Source: Stictocephala bisonia
Lineage: Eukaryota > Arthropoda > Insecta > Hemiptera > Membracidae
Length of the DNA: 64,000 nt
NCBI GenBank assembly: GCA_035578905.1
Contig: JAQJVL010000084.1
Coordinates: 1,733,941 to 1,797,940, forward strand
Direction of reading: 5' to 3'
Part shown: one piece after another, positions 49,813 through 64,000 of the stretch
Numbering within the stretch: position 1 is the stretch's first letter
Layout of the letters: every line of letters begins with the position of its first letter
Made by a program: the position numbers and the translations under genes
The notes under the pieces: model-generated
What the model was told of the DNA's origin: nothing
Seen by the model: only the letters and a program-made list of their open reading frames with translations
Databases searched by the model: none

Positions 49813-50159
49813 TCAATGTTCCCCGCGAGAGGGCAAGTTGATACTAGCGGGGGGCAGGTTGAGGTTTTGTGGAGTGAGACCATAATACATTTTAGATGAA
49901 TGTACTGTGTACTCTTCAAGCTCAGATTCCAGTTTGTTTGTAAAAATTTGCCTTGGCTTGCTACAGCCCATAGTAACCTCTTGGCCGTTGGATTCATCTT
50001 TGTTTTTAATAAATCTAAGCAAAGTCATTTTGTCAATTTTAAGGCATTGGCTGCTTCCCGCAAACTCATCGTTCGGGCCTTGACGGCTTCATATGCTTTT
50101 TTAAAGCTCTCGTTTGATATTCTCCCTCGATCTGTCTTCCTGACATAGTTGCGCACCAT
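49813..50159 (-). pseudogene. Pogo/Tigger-like transposase, N-terminal DNA-binding domain only
   Basis: Starting at the ATG at 50159 the protein reads MVRNYVRKTDRGRISNESFK, then AVKARTMSLREAANALKLTK. This is the psq/CENP-B-like helix-turn-helix that binds transposon ends (family start MVRxYxRKTxRG). The frame then stops at the overlapping ATGA (50025-50028) and resumes in the -1 frame with TLLRFIKNK, then CSKPRQIFTNKLESELEEY and YYGLTPQN, where full-length relatives continue into the second helix-turn-helix. After GLTPQN the reading frame runs into the subterminal repeats and stops at 49813. The deletion therefore joined codon ~100 to the far end of the element. An upstream in-frame ATG at 50210 is outside family homology. 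Confidence 0.85.
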
Positions 50160-50201
50160 ATTTATGTAAAAAAATAACAACAACCTAAGTTTTACTATAT
50201 T

Positions 50202-50234
50202 GGGGCACATTGATACACCGTATCAATGTGCCCC
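50202..50234. promoter_or_regulatory. Perfect 15-bp inverted repeat upstream of the transposase start
   Basis: GGGGCACATTGATAC and its exact reverse complement are separated by ACC, 43 bp upstream of the transposase ATG. The word is a variant of the element's terminal and subterminal repeats, so it is a candidate transposase-binding or autoregulatory site. Confidence 0.5.
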
Positions 50235-50608
50235 CGGCTATTCGTATCAACTTGCCCTCAGTGTACATTTGTCTCAAATAGTAATCTTACCTCAAAAGTA
50301 GAAAGACTACCGAAATGAAACTATAAAAAAACACTAACCTTTAAATATGCTACAAGTGAGCCCAGGAATGACATTTCTGGAGTATATCTTCATTCCAGTA
50401 TATTCATTTAAACACAGTGATTAAAAATTACATTGGACCACAGAAAACACACTTTTAATAATAAAAACGCGTAAAGTTGTCTGTTCACTACAGAACTCCG
50501 TCAGATACTTCGTGGTGGTAAACAACGTGCTCTGATCAATTTCTGTCTGTCCACGCATGCGCTTAGGCCCACAATCCAATTTGTCTCAACTTGCCCCGCT
50601 CTCCCCTA

Positions 50609-51252
50609 CCTAGACTTGTGAATTTAGATTTTAAATCAACTAGAAGACAAAACCATTCAAAAAACAAATTAAATTTTTTATAACTACGTTTTTTACACAT
50701 TACTGAATGGATTAAGATATTTTTCATAAAAAAAAGTAAAGATATATATATATATAAAATTTTAATCATAGTAACATAAACAACAATCAGCCTTTGTTTG
50801 TTTGAAAATTATTATTTTTATAATTCTATTTGCAATTACTAAGGATAATTTTTATTATTGTGAAGTAATTATGCAGTTTGAGACTGCCATAATAAAGAGA
50901 TTTTATTTAAACACTTAGCTCAGTTGAGGATTCAACCCTTGGACCTTGCTCTCTGCAGTCCGAAGGCTTAGCCACTAAATCAAAGATATATTTGCTTATA
51001 TTGAAAGCAAGTTTATCGCTCTTAAAAAGTTTTATTCATATGGTTAGTAAGGGTACCACACCCAAACCACTTAAATGTACTAAATTTTACAAAGTTAAAA
51101 TTACTTTCATAACATTACAGACAACATATGCTGTATCAACTGTTCCAAGAACAAAAAAATTTAATTTAATTTTCATTAATATATTTATAGTGCAAGAACC
51201 AAAGTTTATCAAATAAAATCAAATTTATTAAGAATACAATATAAATAAGATC
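50609..51252. other. AT-rich sequence between the pogo element and duplication copy B
   Basis: Contains the tRNA-like fragment at 50905-50985 and a 74-codon ORF (50992-51216) of no recognised family. Confidence 0.45.
50905..50985 (-). mobile_element. tRNA-derived SINE fragment
   Basis: On the minus strand TTTAGTGGCTAAGCCTTC (A-box-like) is followed at tRNA spacing by AAGGGTTGAATCCTC (B-box-like, consensus GGTTCGAATCC). It cannot fold as a complete tRNA, so I read it as the head of a tRNA-derived SINE. Confidence 0.4.
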
Positions 51253-52011
51253 ATGCTAAATAAAATATATCATCAAGTCCGAAAACAAAGTGTAATTTAA
51301 TAAATTGAGTAAATGTTTTTTGTATGGTTTCGTATGTTCTTGTTCAAATGTAATATTTTTTTTTATTTGGGGATCGTAAAGTTTAAAGTATGGGAAGCCA
51401 ATAAAGTTGGCCTGACAAAGTTCATTCGTGAAACAAATTTGACTCTTTCCCGATGAGCAGATTTAACGTGACGTCACACGGCTGTAAATCCGCCAACACA
51501 AAGTCGTCGTGACGCACGTTCTGACGCAGGATTATACGTACTTGACATTTCAGGTTAGCAATACCTCACAAAACATATATCAGGTAATCATTTCAAATAA
51601 AAGAAATACTTTTTATATTTAATTGTATTTTGTTTTAGATTTATCCTTAAGATATTATATGGATTGGAATAAATAAATATATGTGAGTATATAAACTTGG
51701 GAAACTAAATATAATTTTTCATCAAGTATAAATAATACTAAACTAACTTTTTGTTATTAGAACAGCATATTGTTTTGGAATCCCAACTTTACTATTCGGA
51801 CATATCTACGATAGTTACTATTTTTGAATGTCACCTGAAAAATAAGTTTCTAAGCAAATAACGTAAAACTATAACACCAAATTTCGTTACAAGCTGAACT
51901 GACTCCACTAAAAATGTACAAACTATTGTTCTATCCTTTGATGTCAATATGAACAATTACAATTTCTGCGTACTTAAAAAACTACAAAAACTTCTGGTGT
52001 TGAAATGATTT

Positions 52012-52263
52012 GTAGCACATGAATCATTTACTAAAACCATATACATTGAAGGAAAATGGCTTGTATTGATATGTTTTTAACTTATTCTTTTTCTCAACTT
52101 CACTCGCCAGTTTACATGGGCCTTGCAGGCCTGTGCGTGAACTGCTTTCAACGAGTGTCAGGAATTGTTTGTATATATAGTGGTACACATAAGTTGATTT
52201 TGCTCAAGGAGGTGCAATCGGTTTTCTGTGAGTTAATTATTTCCCAATCTTATAGTAAAAATT
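52012..52263 (+). repeat. 260-bp interspersed repeat, unknown family (copy 2)
   Basis: Present in duplication copy B but absent at the orthologous place in copy A (about 755-780), where about 25 bp of different sequence stands instead. This documents movement of the family, or its loss from copy A, after or during divergence of the two copies. Confidence 0.75.
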
Positions 52264-52626
52264 TCAGTGCTGATTATTTCTTTATACAAAAGTAAATTAA
52301 GTATTGTAAGTGTCATCTCCCAAATATGATAAAATCACTTTGTCATAGTTTTTAAATATCAAAATAAATCCAACAACAGGATGGAAACTAACTTGTATTT
52401 ATTCTTCAATAGAGGTAAAAAACAGATCATTTGTGTTACTTGTATTACATCAAAACAGTTCCGACTAATTCTATTTTATTCAGTTTGATTTAAAAATAAT
52501 TTTACAGATCATCAATGAAAACTATTTTTTAACTATAAAATACATAAAAATAGATTAACTAGTCATATTTTTATATATTTTATGAACGTTCGTTATTTTA
52601 TAAATATCTATATTTTTCTCTATTAA

Positions 52627-52751
52627 CAGTAAGTAGTTGGTGACAGGGTTTTTCCACACGACTGGATTTTTTTCTTCCTGGTGGCAGCAGCAGAAGGTAC
52701 GTGTCAGATTGATTCAGCAACTCCACGCCCACCCCTAATAACAGTCAGTTG
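52627..52751. mobile_element. 125-bp MITE-like insertion with direct repeat at its ends
   Basis: Absent from copy A. CTCTATTAA occurs at 52618-52626 and again at 52752-52760, directly flanking the extra segment. This is the pattern of an 8-9 bp target duplication, as made by hAT-type transposons. The ends (CAGTAAGTAG / AACAGTCAGTTG) show no convincing inverted repeat. Confidence 0.5.
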
Positions 52752-52799
52752 CTCTATTAATTTGTTTTTAACATGTGTATATTATATTCCTTCTAATTT

Positions 52800-53047
52800 T
52801 GGGCAGTTGCCTTGACCGTAGGTTTCAGACGTTATCGCAAGTCAACGGAGTCAAGCAACATCGAGCGTGGCTGTTCCTTAGATAGGTGATCGTCTGAGCG
52901 ATCCCGCCCTTGCACGCAGCCGATCACCTATCTGTGGCCGATCACCACTAGGTCACTGGTGGTGGTTTGAAACCCGTCAGTTCCCAGGTTAAGTGTTAGA
53001 GAGGGCTTCTTATCCCTAACTTCACCTGGTAAAATAAGACGATCTTT
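52800..53047 (+). mobile_element. 5S rRNA-derived SINE, copy B
   Basis: Orthologous to the element at 1174-1397. The box C region reads TTAGATAGGTGATC here. A 12-bp inverted copy of it (GATCACCTATCT, 52922-52933) has appeared about 30 bp downstream, together with about 20 bp of extra sequence absent from copy A. Confidence 0.7.
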
Positions 53048-54285
53048 GAATTTATCTTTTAACTTTTATTTTTCTCATGAGCATTATTACTCGTTTTGAC
53101 GACACCGTTTAATTAAATAAAAGAAAATATTTGAAAAAATGTACATCTATTTTAAATTCATTGATTTAATTTTATAAGGAAAACAAAAATAAATTAAAAA
53201 CACAAATTTAACTATGATATGTCAAATTATTCAACATATAGCAAACTTTGTAGGAGAATATAAATTTGGCTATATTTAAATCAGAGTTGAGGCTTACGAC
53301 TACATTTAAATCAGAGTGGAGAGTTATATACTTAAGGCTTACGTCTAATTATATAGTTTAATTACATACGTTGGGGATATTCGTGTTGTACATTTGTTAA
53401 TGGTTATAATTCTCAGACATTTTTATAAGACATTTTTTTAATTCGCTCGTTGAGAGTGACATTAACATTTCATAAATACGAAATATTAAGTATATATAAT
53501 CGTTTGAATGCGTATTTTACTGTGTAGAAGACGTTGTGTAACCGCTGTATAAGATATTGCACTAATGAAGAGGGAAGTAACCTTTGGAAAACAAATTGAA
53601 ATGAATCATATTGCGGTTGCTTATTGAATATTATTTAAAGTTGTGCTATACGTACTAGTTGTATTGTTGAAGAGAGAAGAAACGTTTTACCTAACCAGAC
53701 TACATTATTCCAAAGAGTACCACAAATTAAAGCTAAATAGGCTATGGCCTTCTCAATGTCAGGGATTCACAACAAGTTGTTATAAACCTTGTTAATATAT
53801 ACGTCAAGACTATTTATTACCATACTATCTTTCATTTAAATGTGACCATAAACCTGTCGAATTCTGTAACTTGATTTAAACATTATCTGAACTATAGGTC
53901 TTTATTTGAATTTTCGGAACTATATTTAGTTTGTACAAACTTTGATATCTGGGTAATAACATGAGTCTGAAGTAGACTAATTGACATATAAATCTATATA
54001 ACAAGTTTGATTTTTACTTTATTTTTCCTCAACAACCTCAAATTATTCGATATATTTTTATCTATTTATTTTTTTTATCTTACGCGAATATAACAAACAT
54101 TTGTCATGAAGAACACATGTGTATACTGTGACTGTACGATTATTTATGATGGTGAGCGTATATAAATAATGAAAATAGAGTTTATGACGCAACAGATTCA
54201 TGTGGGGGGAATAACTGAAATCAGCGGGAGAGAGGAGGGGTAGCTGAAACAATCTCCGCCACGTACCTTCTGCTGCTTGCCATCA
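53048..54285. other. Copy B of AT-rich 1398-2650
   Basis: No additional feature beyond those in copy A. One small local rearrangement near 53270-53330 repeats GACTACATTTAAATCAGAGT. Confidence 0.5.
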
Positions 54286-54350
54286 GGAAGCTATAAAACC
54301 AATCGTGCGTTCAACCCTTAAAACCGACTACTTCCACTTTATACAGCAAA

Positions 54351-54464
54351 ATGTCGCCATTCTATAACAAAATATTATTGATGTTGTTATTTAATATTGT
54401 AAAAAAAGGATTAAGTTTAGTAAAGCTTCCTCTTTATGATATTTGTTTAGTAAAACTAACTTAA
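54351..54464 (+). CDS. Candidate small secreted peptide or first exon (copy B)
   Basis: Base-for-base identical to 2710-2823, although the flanking duplicated DNA differs at scattered positions. Its TATA box is at 54292-54298. The same reservations apply: the hydrophobic N-terminus and the promoter are visible, but whether it is translated or spliced is not. Confidence 0.3.
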   Translation: MSPFYNKILLMLLFNIVKKGLSLVKLPLYDICLVKLT

Positions 54465-54899
54465 GGAAAACGAATTAATCTGTTTAGATGTGTAATAGGC
54501 CTCTTGGAATTTATTTTCAGTTATTTAATAAGTGCTAAGAATTGTACTGAAATGGAAGCTGCAGTTCAGTTCTATAAAGTTTTGTTTGATTTAATTTTTA
54601 AACTTACGTTACCGAGTTTGACATTACGAGAGCTTATAAATTGATCCTTAGCAATTAATTAAGTATTGATTATCCTCTAAAATGAACACGTGTTCTTCAT
54701 AGTTACTAACATGTTTTACGTTTTTTTTAAAGAAATAAGATTAAACATTTGTGGTTGTGTAAGCAAAATAAAATATATTGCTAAGAATGTGTGGTCTATT
54801 TAAAAAAACCGTATATAATTATAAGCTATTCATGGACTTTCATTTAATTGCATCTGTTGAGTGCGTGCACACACACATACGTTAATTTTTACATATAAT

Positions 54900-58725
<3,826 letters not shown>

Positions 58726-59106
58726 ATGAAAGGACGGCCGAGAGGTTCCTTGGCGGGGACAACAATGGTGCGCCCACAAAGCCAACTTACTCTCTTTTAA
58801 TGGAAATACCTCTAATTTCCCCAGGGGCTGTTAATCCTTCCGAATGAACTCGTATATTTTCACTGTCTATTTACACCATAAAAATTTCCCCCTCGCGAAC
58901 TAATCTGGAATTTATATTTCTCCAGAGAAAAAGTGACTCTCTACTGGTGTTTGAAATATAACATTTTCGTGAAATATTTTTAAATTTTAACATGCATTTT
59001 CAGACATTAGACATTATTTTCAGGCGTGTGCATGAAATGTTATTGTGTGAAGTACTTACGATAAACTGAGTTGGGGATTATAATATTAGAACTTGCACTA
59101 CACAGC

Positions 59107-59660
59107 GTCACTTTTCAGTTTTATATGCTTACATCGTGGGTGGGCGGGTTACATTTCAGTTTTATATGCTTGCAGCGTAGGTGGGTGGGTTACATTTCAG
59201 TTTTATATGCTTGCAGCGTAGGCGGGTGGGTTACATTTCAGTTTTATATGCTTGCAGCGTGGGCGGGCGGGTTAAATTTCAGTTTTATATGCTTGCAGCG
59301 TGGGCGGGCGGGTTACATTTCAGTTTTATATGCTTACATCGTGGGCGGGCGGGTTACATTTCAGTTTTATATGCTTACAACGTGGGCGGGCGGGTTACAT
59401 TTCAGTTTTATATGCTTACATCGTGGGCGGGCGGGTTACATTTCAGTTTTATATGCTTACATCGTGGGCGGGCGGGTTACATTTCAGTTTTATATGCTTG
59501 CAGCGTAGGCGGGTGGGTTACATTTCAGTTTTATATGCTTGCAATTTGGGCGTGCGGGTTACTTTTCAGTTTTAATGTGTTTGCAGTGTATGCGTGTGGG
59601 TTACTTTTCATTGTTAGTGTGTTTGCAGGGTGGGTGGATGGGTTAATTTTCAATTGAATG
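59107..59660. repeat. 41-bp minisatellite, 11 regular units plus 3 diverged (copy B)
   Basis: Same array as 6975-7610 with CAG positions from 59116 to 59526, that is eleven regular units plus the same three diverged end units. The two-unit difference makes this a variable-number locus. Confidence 0.97.
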
Positions 59661-61235
59661 TGTTTGAAGTATCATGTAAACAGGGTGAGCGAGTTATTAC
59701 AAACAGCCCTGTTTCTAAGTGTAGATTTTCATCCAATTAGCACATTATGAAAGAAAGACTGATCAACTTATAGGCGTTGGGAAAATACAAAGAGAAGTAA
59801 GTGGATGAGGACTGAAAATGAAGTTGGAAATCTCAAGTTTAGTAGTAAACATTTAAATATATTATTTTTCCTAGGCATTAAAGATAATGTATGGCACGTT
59901 AAAGGATAACTTAAATTCTTTTACACCAAGTGAGCAAAGATAATACGAAATAAAATGTTAATGTGACTTTTATAATATTGAATTGAAATTTACTAGAATA
60001 TAGCAATCATAGATATTTGGCATAAGCTTCTTATTTATTAGTATAAGTGTATAATATTAAAAAAAACTAAAAAACAGTAAAGTAAAAAATAATAACTTCC
60101 TTTTGCAATGGTCCTAACTTTGTATAGAAACAACCATAAACAATCATCAAACATCATACAGTGTGAAACTTAACTAACTTAAAATAAAAATGCCACATTT
60201 TATAATGAAAAAAATATAGTTTAACTTGCATGCAAGTGTTATTAGTAAGAAACTATGAAGTATCAATACTTTAGTAAACTATGTCAAGTGTCCACGCAGG
60301 TGCAATGCACATGCTGTCTCTTAGGTGAGATTAACATTCGAAAAGTGATCAACCTCTAATTAAACTTCTTCATAAATTACATGATAATAAAAAGTAAACT
60401 ACACTAAAAAATTATAAATAAAACTAAAATTCATCTTACTTTGTTCACAATGAATTTCGTCCAATATCATTTCGGAAATACTGCTATAATCATGAATGAC
60501 ATACTGTAAATTCTGACAAATAATAACGTTTAGTATTTTTATGACTGAAAATAGGCCTACTAAAGATTAAAAATTATTATTATCCAATAATAATTATAAC
60601 TTTATTCTACACGGTAAAATAAACCCTTTTGTCAAAGAATTAAAGTTCGTGACACGTTGTTTTGCTCTGGACACATTGATGTGTGTTTTTTGGCCTAACT
60701 CAATGCTGTGTTAAATAATTGAATTTCCCCGTGTTTGTCCAATAATACAATTATTACCGTTCGACCTTGTGTTTCACATTGGCAACCCAATATTCTGTTT
60801 ACGGGTATTGCCAGTTACAGTTATTGAATGAAAAGCATCAATTTTATGTATTAGGCTCCACCGTTGTATAAAGTTGTATTCAGTTCCGAACAGCGCGTTT
60901 CAATAAAGCTGTTTGAATTAATTTAAAAACGGTTTGCACTACAGTATTATGACTTTGATTACTAACAGTCTTTTCCAAAACGTTTTCATCACTTCAATAT
61001 ATACGTAGGCATTTAAAGTGCGATTTGGTGGCGTGTATTTAGAGAAACTTGCTGCCAGTTCAGGATTACTACAAGGCACTAATTTGGGACCTTTGTTTTA
61101 CTTTTTATTTATTAACAATATAAGATATGTACTGAACATTAATTCTAAGTAAAATATGACGATATATCTGGTACAAGAGACTATTTGGCTCTTTAATCGT
61201 GTATTGATTCAGCTGTAAGGTGGGCTGAAGACAAC
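59661..61235. other. Copy B of 7611-9175
   Basis: Includes the preserved island corresponding to 8586-8880 (60645-60935). No gene. Confidence 0.5.
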
Positions 61236-62272
61236 CACACGCCACTGAGTCCAAGCAAAACAGTGGTAAATTCATTCACGTATAAAACTATTCCACCATT
61301 ATTCTTTTATGACATTACTTAATGGCTGTAAAATCAAAATAAAGCTAACCGTGATCTTGGCATCTTCGTAGACTCTAAATCGATCTTTTTTGAAAAAAGA
61401 AAGATCAGTTTCTAAACTGTGTTGTATCAAAAGCTAGGAGGAACTTAGGACGTCATGGGGGTCACAGGTATTTTGGCAACAAGCACGCTTGTTTAACACT
61501 GTGTTAGTCAATGTATAGGGCACCCAAAAGGAAATTTCTCTCATGGATGGTGTCAAAGTTTCCTGAGCTAGGTGAAGTAGAAACGTGAGTAGAAATTGAT
61601 TTATCAACTTTGATATCTCATGATCCTTTGACTGATTGTTATTTGTGAACGCGAATTAACAGAACGGAAGTTTACGAGAACCAATCTTCACAAGTCGGTA
61701 ATCATTTCCTCAACAAAGTGCCAAATTCTATTTAAAATGCCACTACACTCAAGACGCTAAAAACTTACTTAAAACGTTTTTTAGCGTCACAGGCATTTTA
61801 CGTCACCGATGTTATGGCAGACCGTCCATGAGGGAAAATTGGCGATTGAATGGAGTGTGAATGATTGCTGGATTTGTGTGTCTGAAAGAGGTTTTGATGT
61901 GGTGTGACTGCCAAAATGTCAATAGCATTTATAATTGACGATTGCTAAACATTGCTCAATGTCATTGCAATAAAGATACATTTTATATTTATCTACAAAG
62001 TGCTTAAAGTCTACCATTATTTGGAGTAGAATATTGGTGTAAGAGATCCATCTGTTTGGCCATACTTTGAATTATATGGTTCGGTGGTCAGATGTTCAGG
62101 CCTCAAATCATAAATTTGTAGAGTAATGAATATTGTAGGTTTTTAAAAATGACAATGTCAATAAACTCAAACTCAGCTCATATTGTGCTAATTAGAACTG
62201 AAGAAGCCCAAACAATTTAAATTAAAAATGAAAAGTTAAATTTTTGATCTGGTTTAAAAAGTTGGTAGAAAT
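61236..62272 (+). mobile_element. Decayed LINE 3' fragment inside copy B
   Basis: The segment is missing from copy A, where GACAAC joins GTTGC directly. One plus-strand frame with several stops shows LSPSKTVVNSF and NRDLGIFVDSKSIFFEKR, the thumb-region signature of jockey/CR1-type reverse transcriptases. Later TQDAKNLLKTF corresponds to the C-terminal FKxxL motif. A 3' region with CAATAAAGATACATTT near 61970 looks like a LINE 3' end. No flanking target duplication is visible, so copy A may instead have lost it by deletion. Confidence 0.65.
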
Positions 62273-62407
62273 GTTGCGTAGTAAAGCATGCCTGATCAAA
62301 AGTACCAACCACTCTTGGGAAATTAGATGAGTTTCCATTAAAAAGGGGCGAGCAAATGACAGTTCCTGCAGCTGTCATCCATGACGACTACTCTTCATTA
62401 GAATGGG

Positions 62408-62826
62408 CGTGGAAATGAAGTGAACTATTTTTGATAATTTTTAATTCATGAACTTAATGCTACTGAATGTGTTTATCGTTTTATATGTGAGCCATTGATT
62501 TACTTAAAATAATTTTTATCTAACAATGAAATTGCAATGCTACCTGGAATCTATTTATTATGATTTTCACTAAACTCGTTCACATCATTTTAACCCATTT
62601 AAGTTTGCTACATGTAATATGTATAGTCATTATTCTCTAATGAACTTAGCAGTTATGGCATTGTGTTGACTGTATTGAATTACAACTGTGCATAGGTGTT
62701 GTGAATTGAGGATAGTAGAATTGCATCATCTATTACGTCAATTAAATTGGAGAAAATAAAGATAAGAACTGTTTAGGAATATTGTTTTTTTCATAAATGA
62801 AACATTAAAGTAAGATATTTAGCTTG
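62408..62826. other. AT-rich sequence beyond the duplication, nothing recognised
   Basis: First sequence unique to the right flank of copy B. No ORF or repeat. Confidence 0.5.
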
Positions 62827-63664
62827 AAAAAATATAACCTTGTATTCATAAAGACATTCATTACTTAATCATTGGAGGTAAGGTACTGAATAATTCCTGT
62901 CCACACACTAGATGTAATAATAATTAACATAAACGAATATTGTAAGATCACTGTCAAGTAGTAATAGAAAATATAACCTCGTATTCATAAAGACATTCAT
63001 TACTTAATCATTGAAGGTAAGGTAATGAATAATTCCTGTCCACACACTAGATGTAATAATAATTAACATAAACGAATATTGTAAGATCACTGTCAAGTAG
63101 TAATAGAAAATATAACCTTGTATTCATAAAGACATTCATTACTTAATCATTGGAGGTAAGGTACTGAATAATTCCTGTCCACACACTAGATGTAATAATA
63201 ATTAACATAAAGGAATATTTTAGGAACACTGTCAAGTAGTAATAGAAAATATAACCTTGTATTCATAAAGACATTCATTACTTAATCATTGGAGGTAAGG
63301 TAATGAATAATTCCTGTCCACACACTAGATGTAATAATAATTAACTTAAACGAATATTGTAGGAACACTGTCAAGTAGTAATAGAAAATATAACCTTGTA
63401 TTCATAAAGACATTCATTACTTAATCATTGGAGGTAAGGTACTGAATAATTCCTGTCCACACACTAGATGTAATAATAATTAACTTAAACGAATATTGTA
63501 GGAACACTGTCAAGTAGTAATAGAAAATATAACCTTGTTTTCATAAAGACATTCATTACTTAATCATTGGAGGTAAGGTAATGAATAATTCCTTGTCACA
63601 CACTAGATGTAATAATAATTAAAATAAACGAATATTGTAGATCTCTGTCAAGTAGTAATAGAAA
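62827..63664. repeat. 139-bp tandem array, 6 units
   Basis: AAGACATTCATTACTTAATC recurs at 62851, 62990, 63129, 63268, 63407 and 63546, an exact 139-bp period with few substitutions (for example GGTACTG/GGTAATG alternating between units). Confidence 0.98.
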
Positions 63665-63884
63665 AATCTATATAGCTAGCCACTAAGAACATGTTCCCAA
63701 CTCAGCAAGTATTTACCACAATGGTTTATGTAATTAACAATAGAAACAGTCCATCCAAAACATCCAAAACAATGCATCTTCTGTAGACGCGCACATGTGC
63801 TGCTATCTAACGGTGATTAATTTCAAATAAATTATTGTCAGCGTAATATTAGCTCAGCTATTTTCTACTTCTAGACTGCATGCT

Positions 63885-64000
<116 letters not shown>

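Larger units (their letters stand above)
49602..50606 (-). mobile_element. Pogo-type DNA transposon, internally deleted derivative
   Basis: 27-bp perfect terminal inverted repeats (49602-49628 and 50580-50606, starting GGGGAGAGCGGGGCAAGTTG) are flanked on both sides by TA (49600-49601 and 50607-50608), the Tc1/mariner-superfamily target duplication. The interior carries several subterminal GGGCAAGTTGATAC-like words. The 1,005-bp element keeps only the N-terminal DNA-binding part of the transposase; the DDE catalytic domain is deleted, so it is non-autonomous. Confidence 0.93.

Overview
This is AT-rich eukaryotic DNA with almost no long open reading frames and many repeats and decayed transposons. 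It reads as intergenic or intronic sequence from a large insect genome. The evidence is two jockey/CR1-group LINE fragments plus a third LINE 3' piece, Penelope-like element ends, a pogo-type DNA transposon, a 5S-rRNA-derived SINE, a few TTAGG repeats (the common insect telomere unit) and short exons with GT-AG splice sites. A hemipteran is my guess from the repeat families; the sequence does not prove it. There are no bacterial operons, no CRISPR array and no complete RNA genes.

Layout. Bases 1-9318 and 51253-62407 are two copies of one segment in the same orientation. They differ by scattered substitutions and several insertions. Homology already exists at base 1, so copy A may be cut by the start of the contig. 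Inside both copies are a CRE-bearing island, a 5S-type SINE, a TATA box followed by a 37-codon ORF, a very long CA tract, a GC-richer island and a 41-bp minisatellite. Between the copies lie: a LINE fragment (9655-10574); GC-richer islands (13960-14720); a GC-rich block and a 110-bp array (15850-17587); a 76-bp array (20352-21030); a candidate minus-strand internal exon (23583-23705); a two-exon minus-strand gene for a small secreted repeat peptide (24911-26154); a large foldback element (29759-31299); a second LINE (32938-34331) abutting a 36-bp minisatellite; another foldback (37653-38515); two inverted pairs of Penelope-like ends with hammerhead-like motifs (39185-40080 and 44461-44730); a candidate plus-strand exon (42167-42302); a 40-bp array full of CACGTG boxes (43451-44138); an 80-bp array; and a pogo deletion derivative with 27-bp terminal inverted repeats flanked by TA (49602-50606). 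After copy B come a 139-bp array and a GA tract that runs off the window.

The only gene I would defend as complete is the secreted peptide. It has a 9-codon first exon, a phase-0 intron, a clean signal peptide and two copies of a 19-residue NFGF...GQTPPPG...LASPS repeat. The 23.6-kb and 42.2-kb exons are probably pieces of larger genes whose other exons I cannot place. The most unusual signals are the hammerhead-ribozyme-like cores at the Penelope-like ends, the repeat peptide, the E-box minisatellite and the near-51-kb-spaced duplication, which could be real or a haplotype artefact of assembly.
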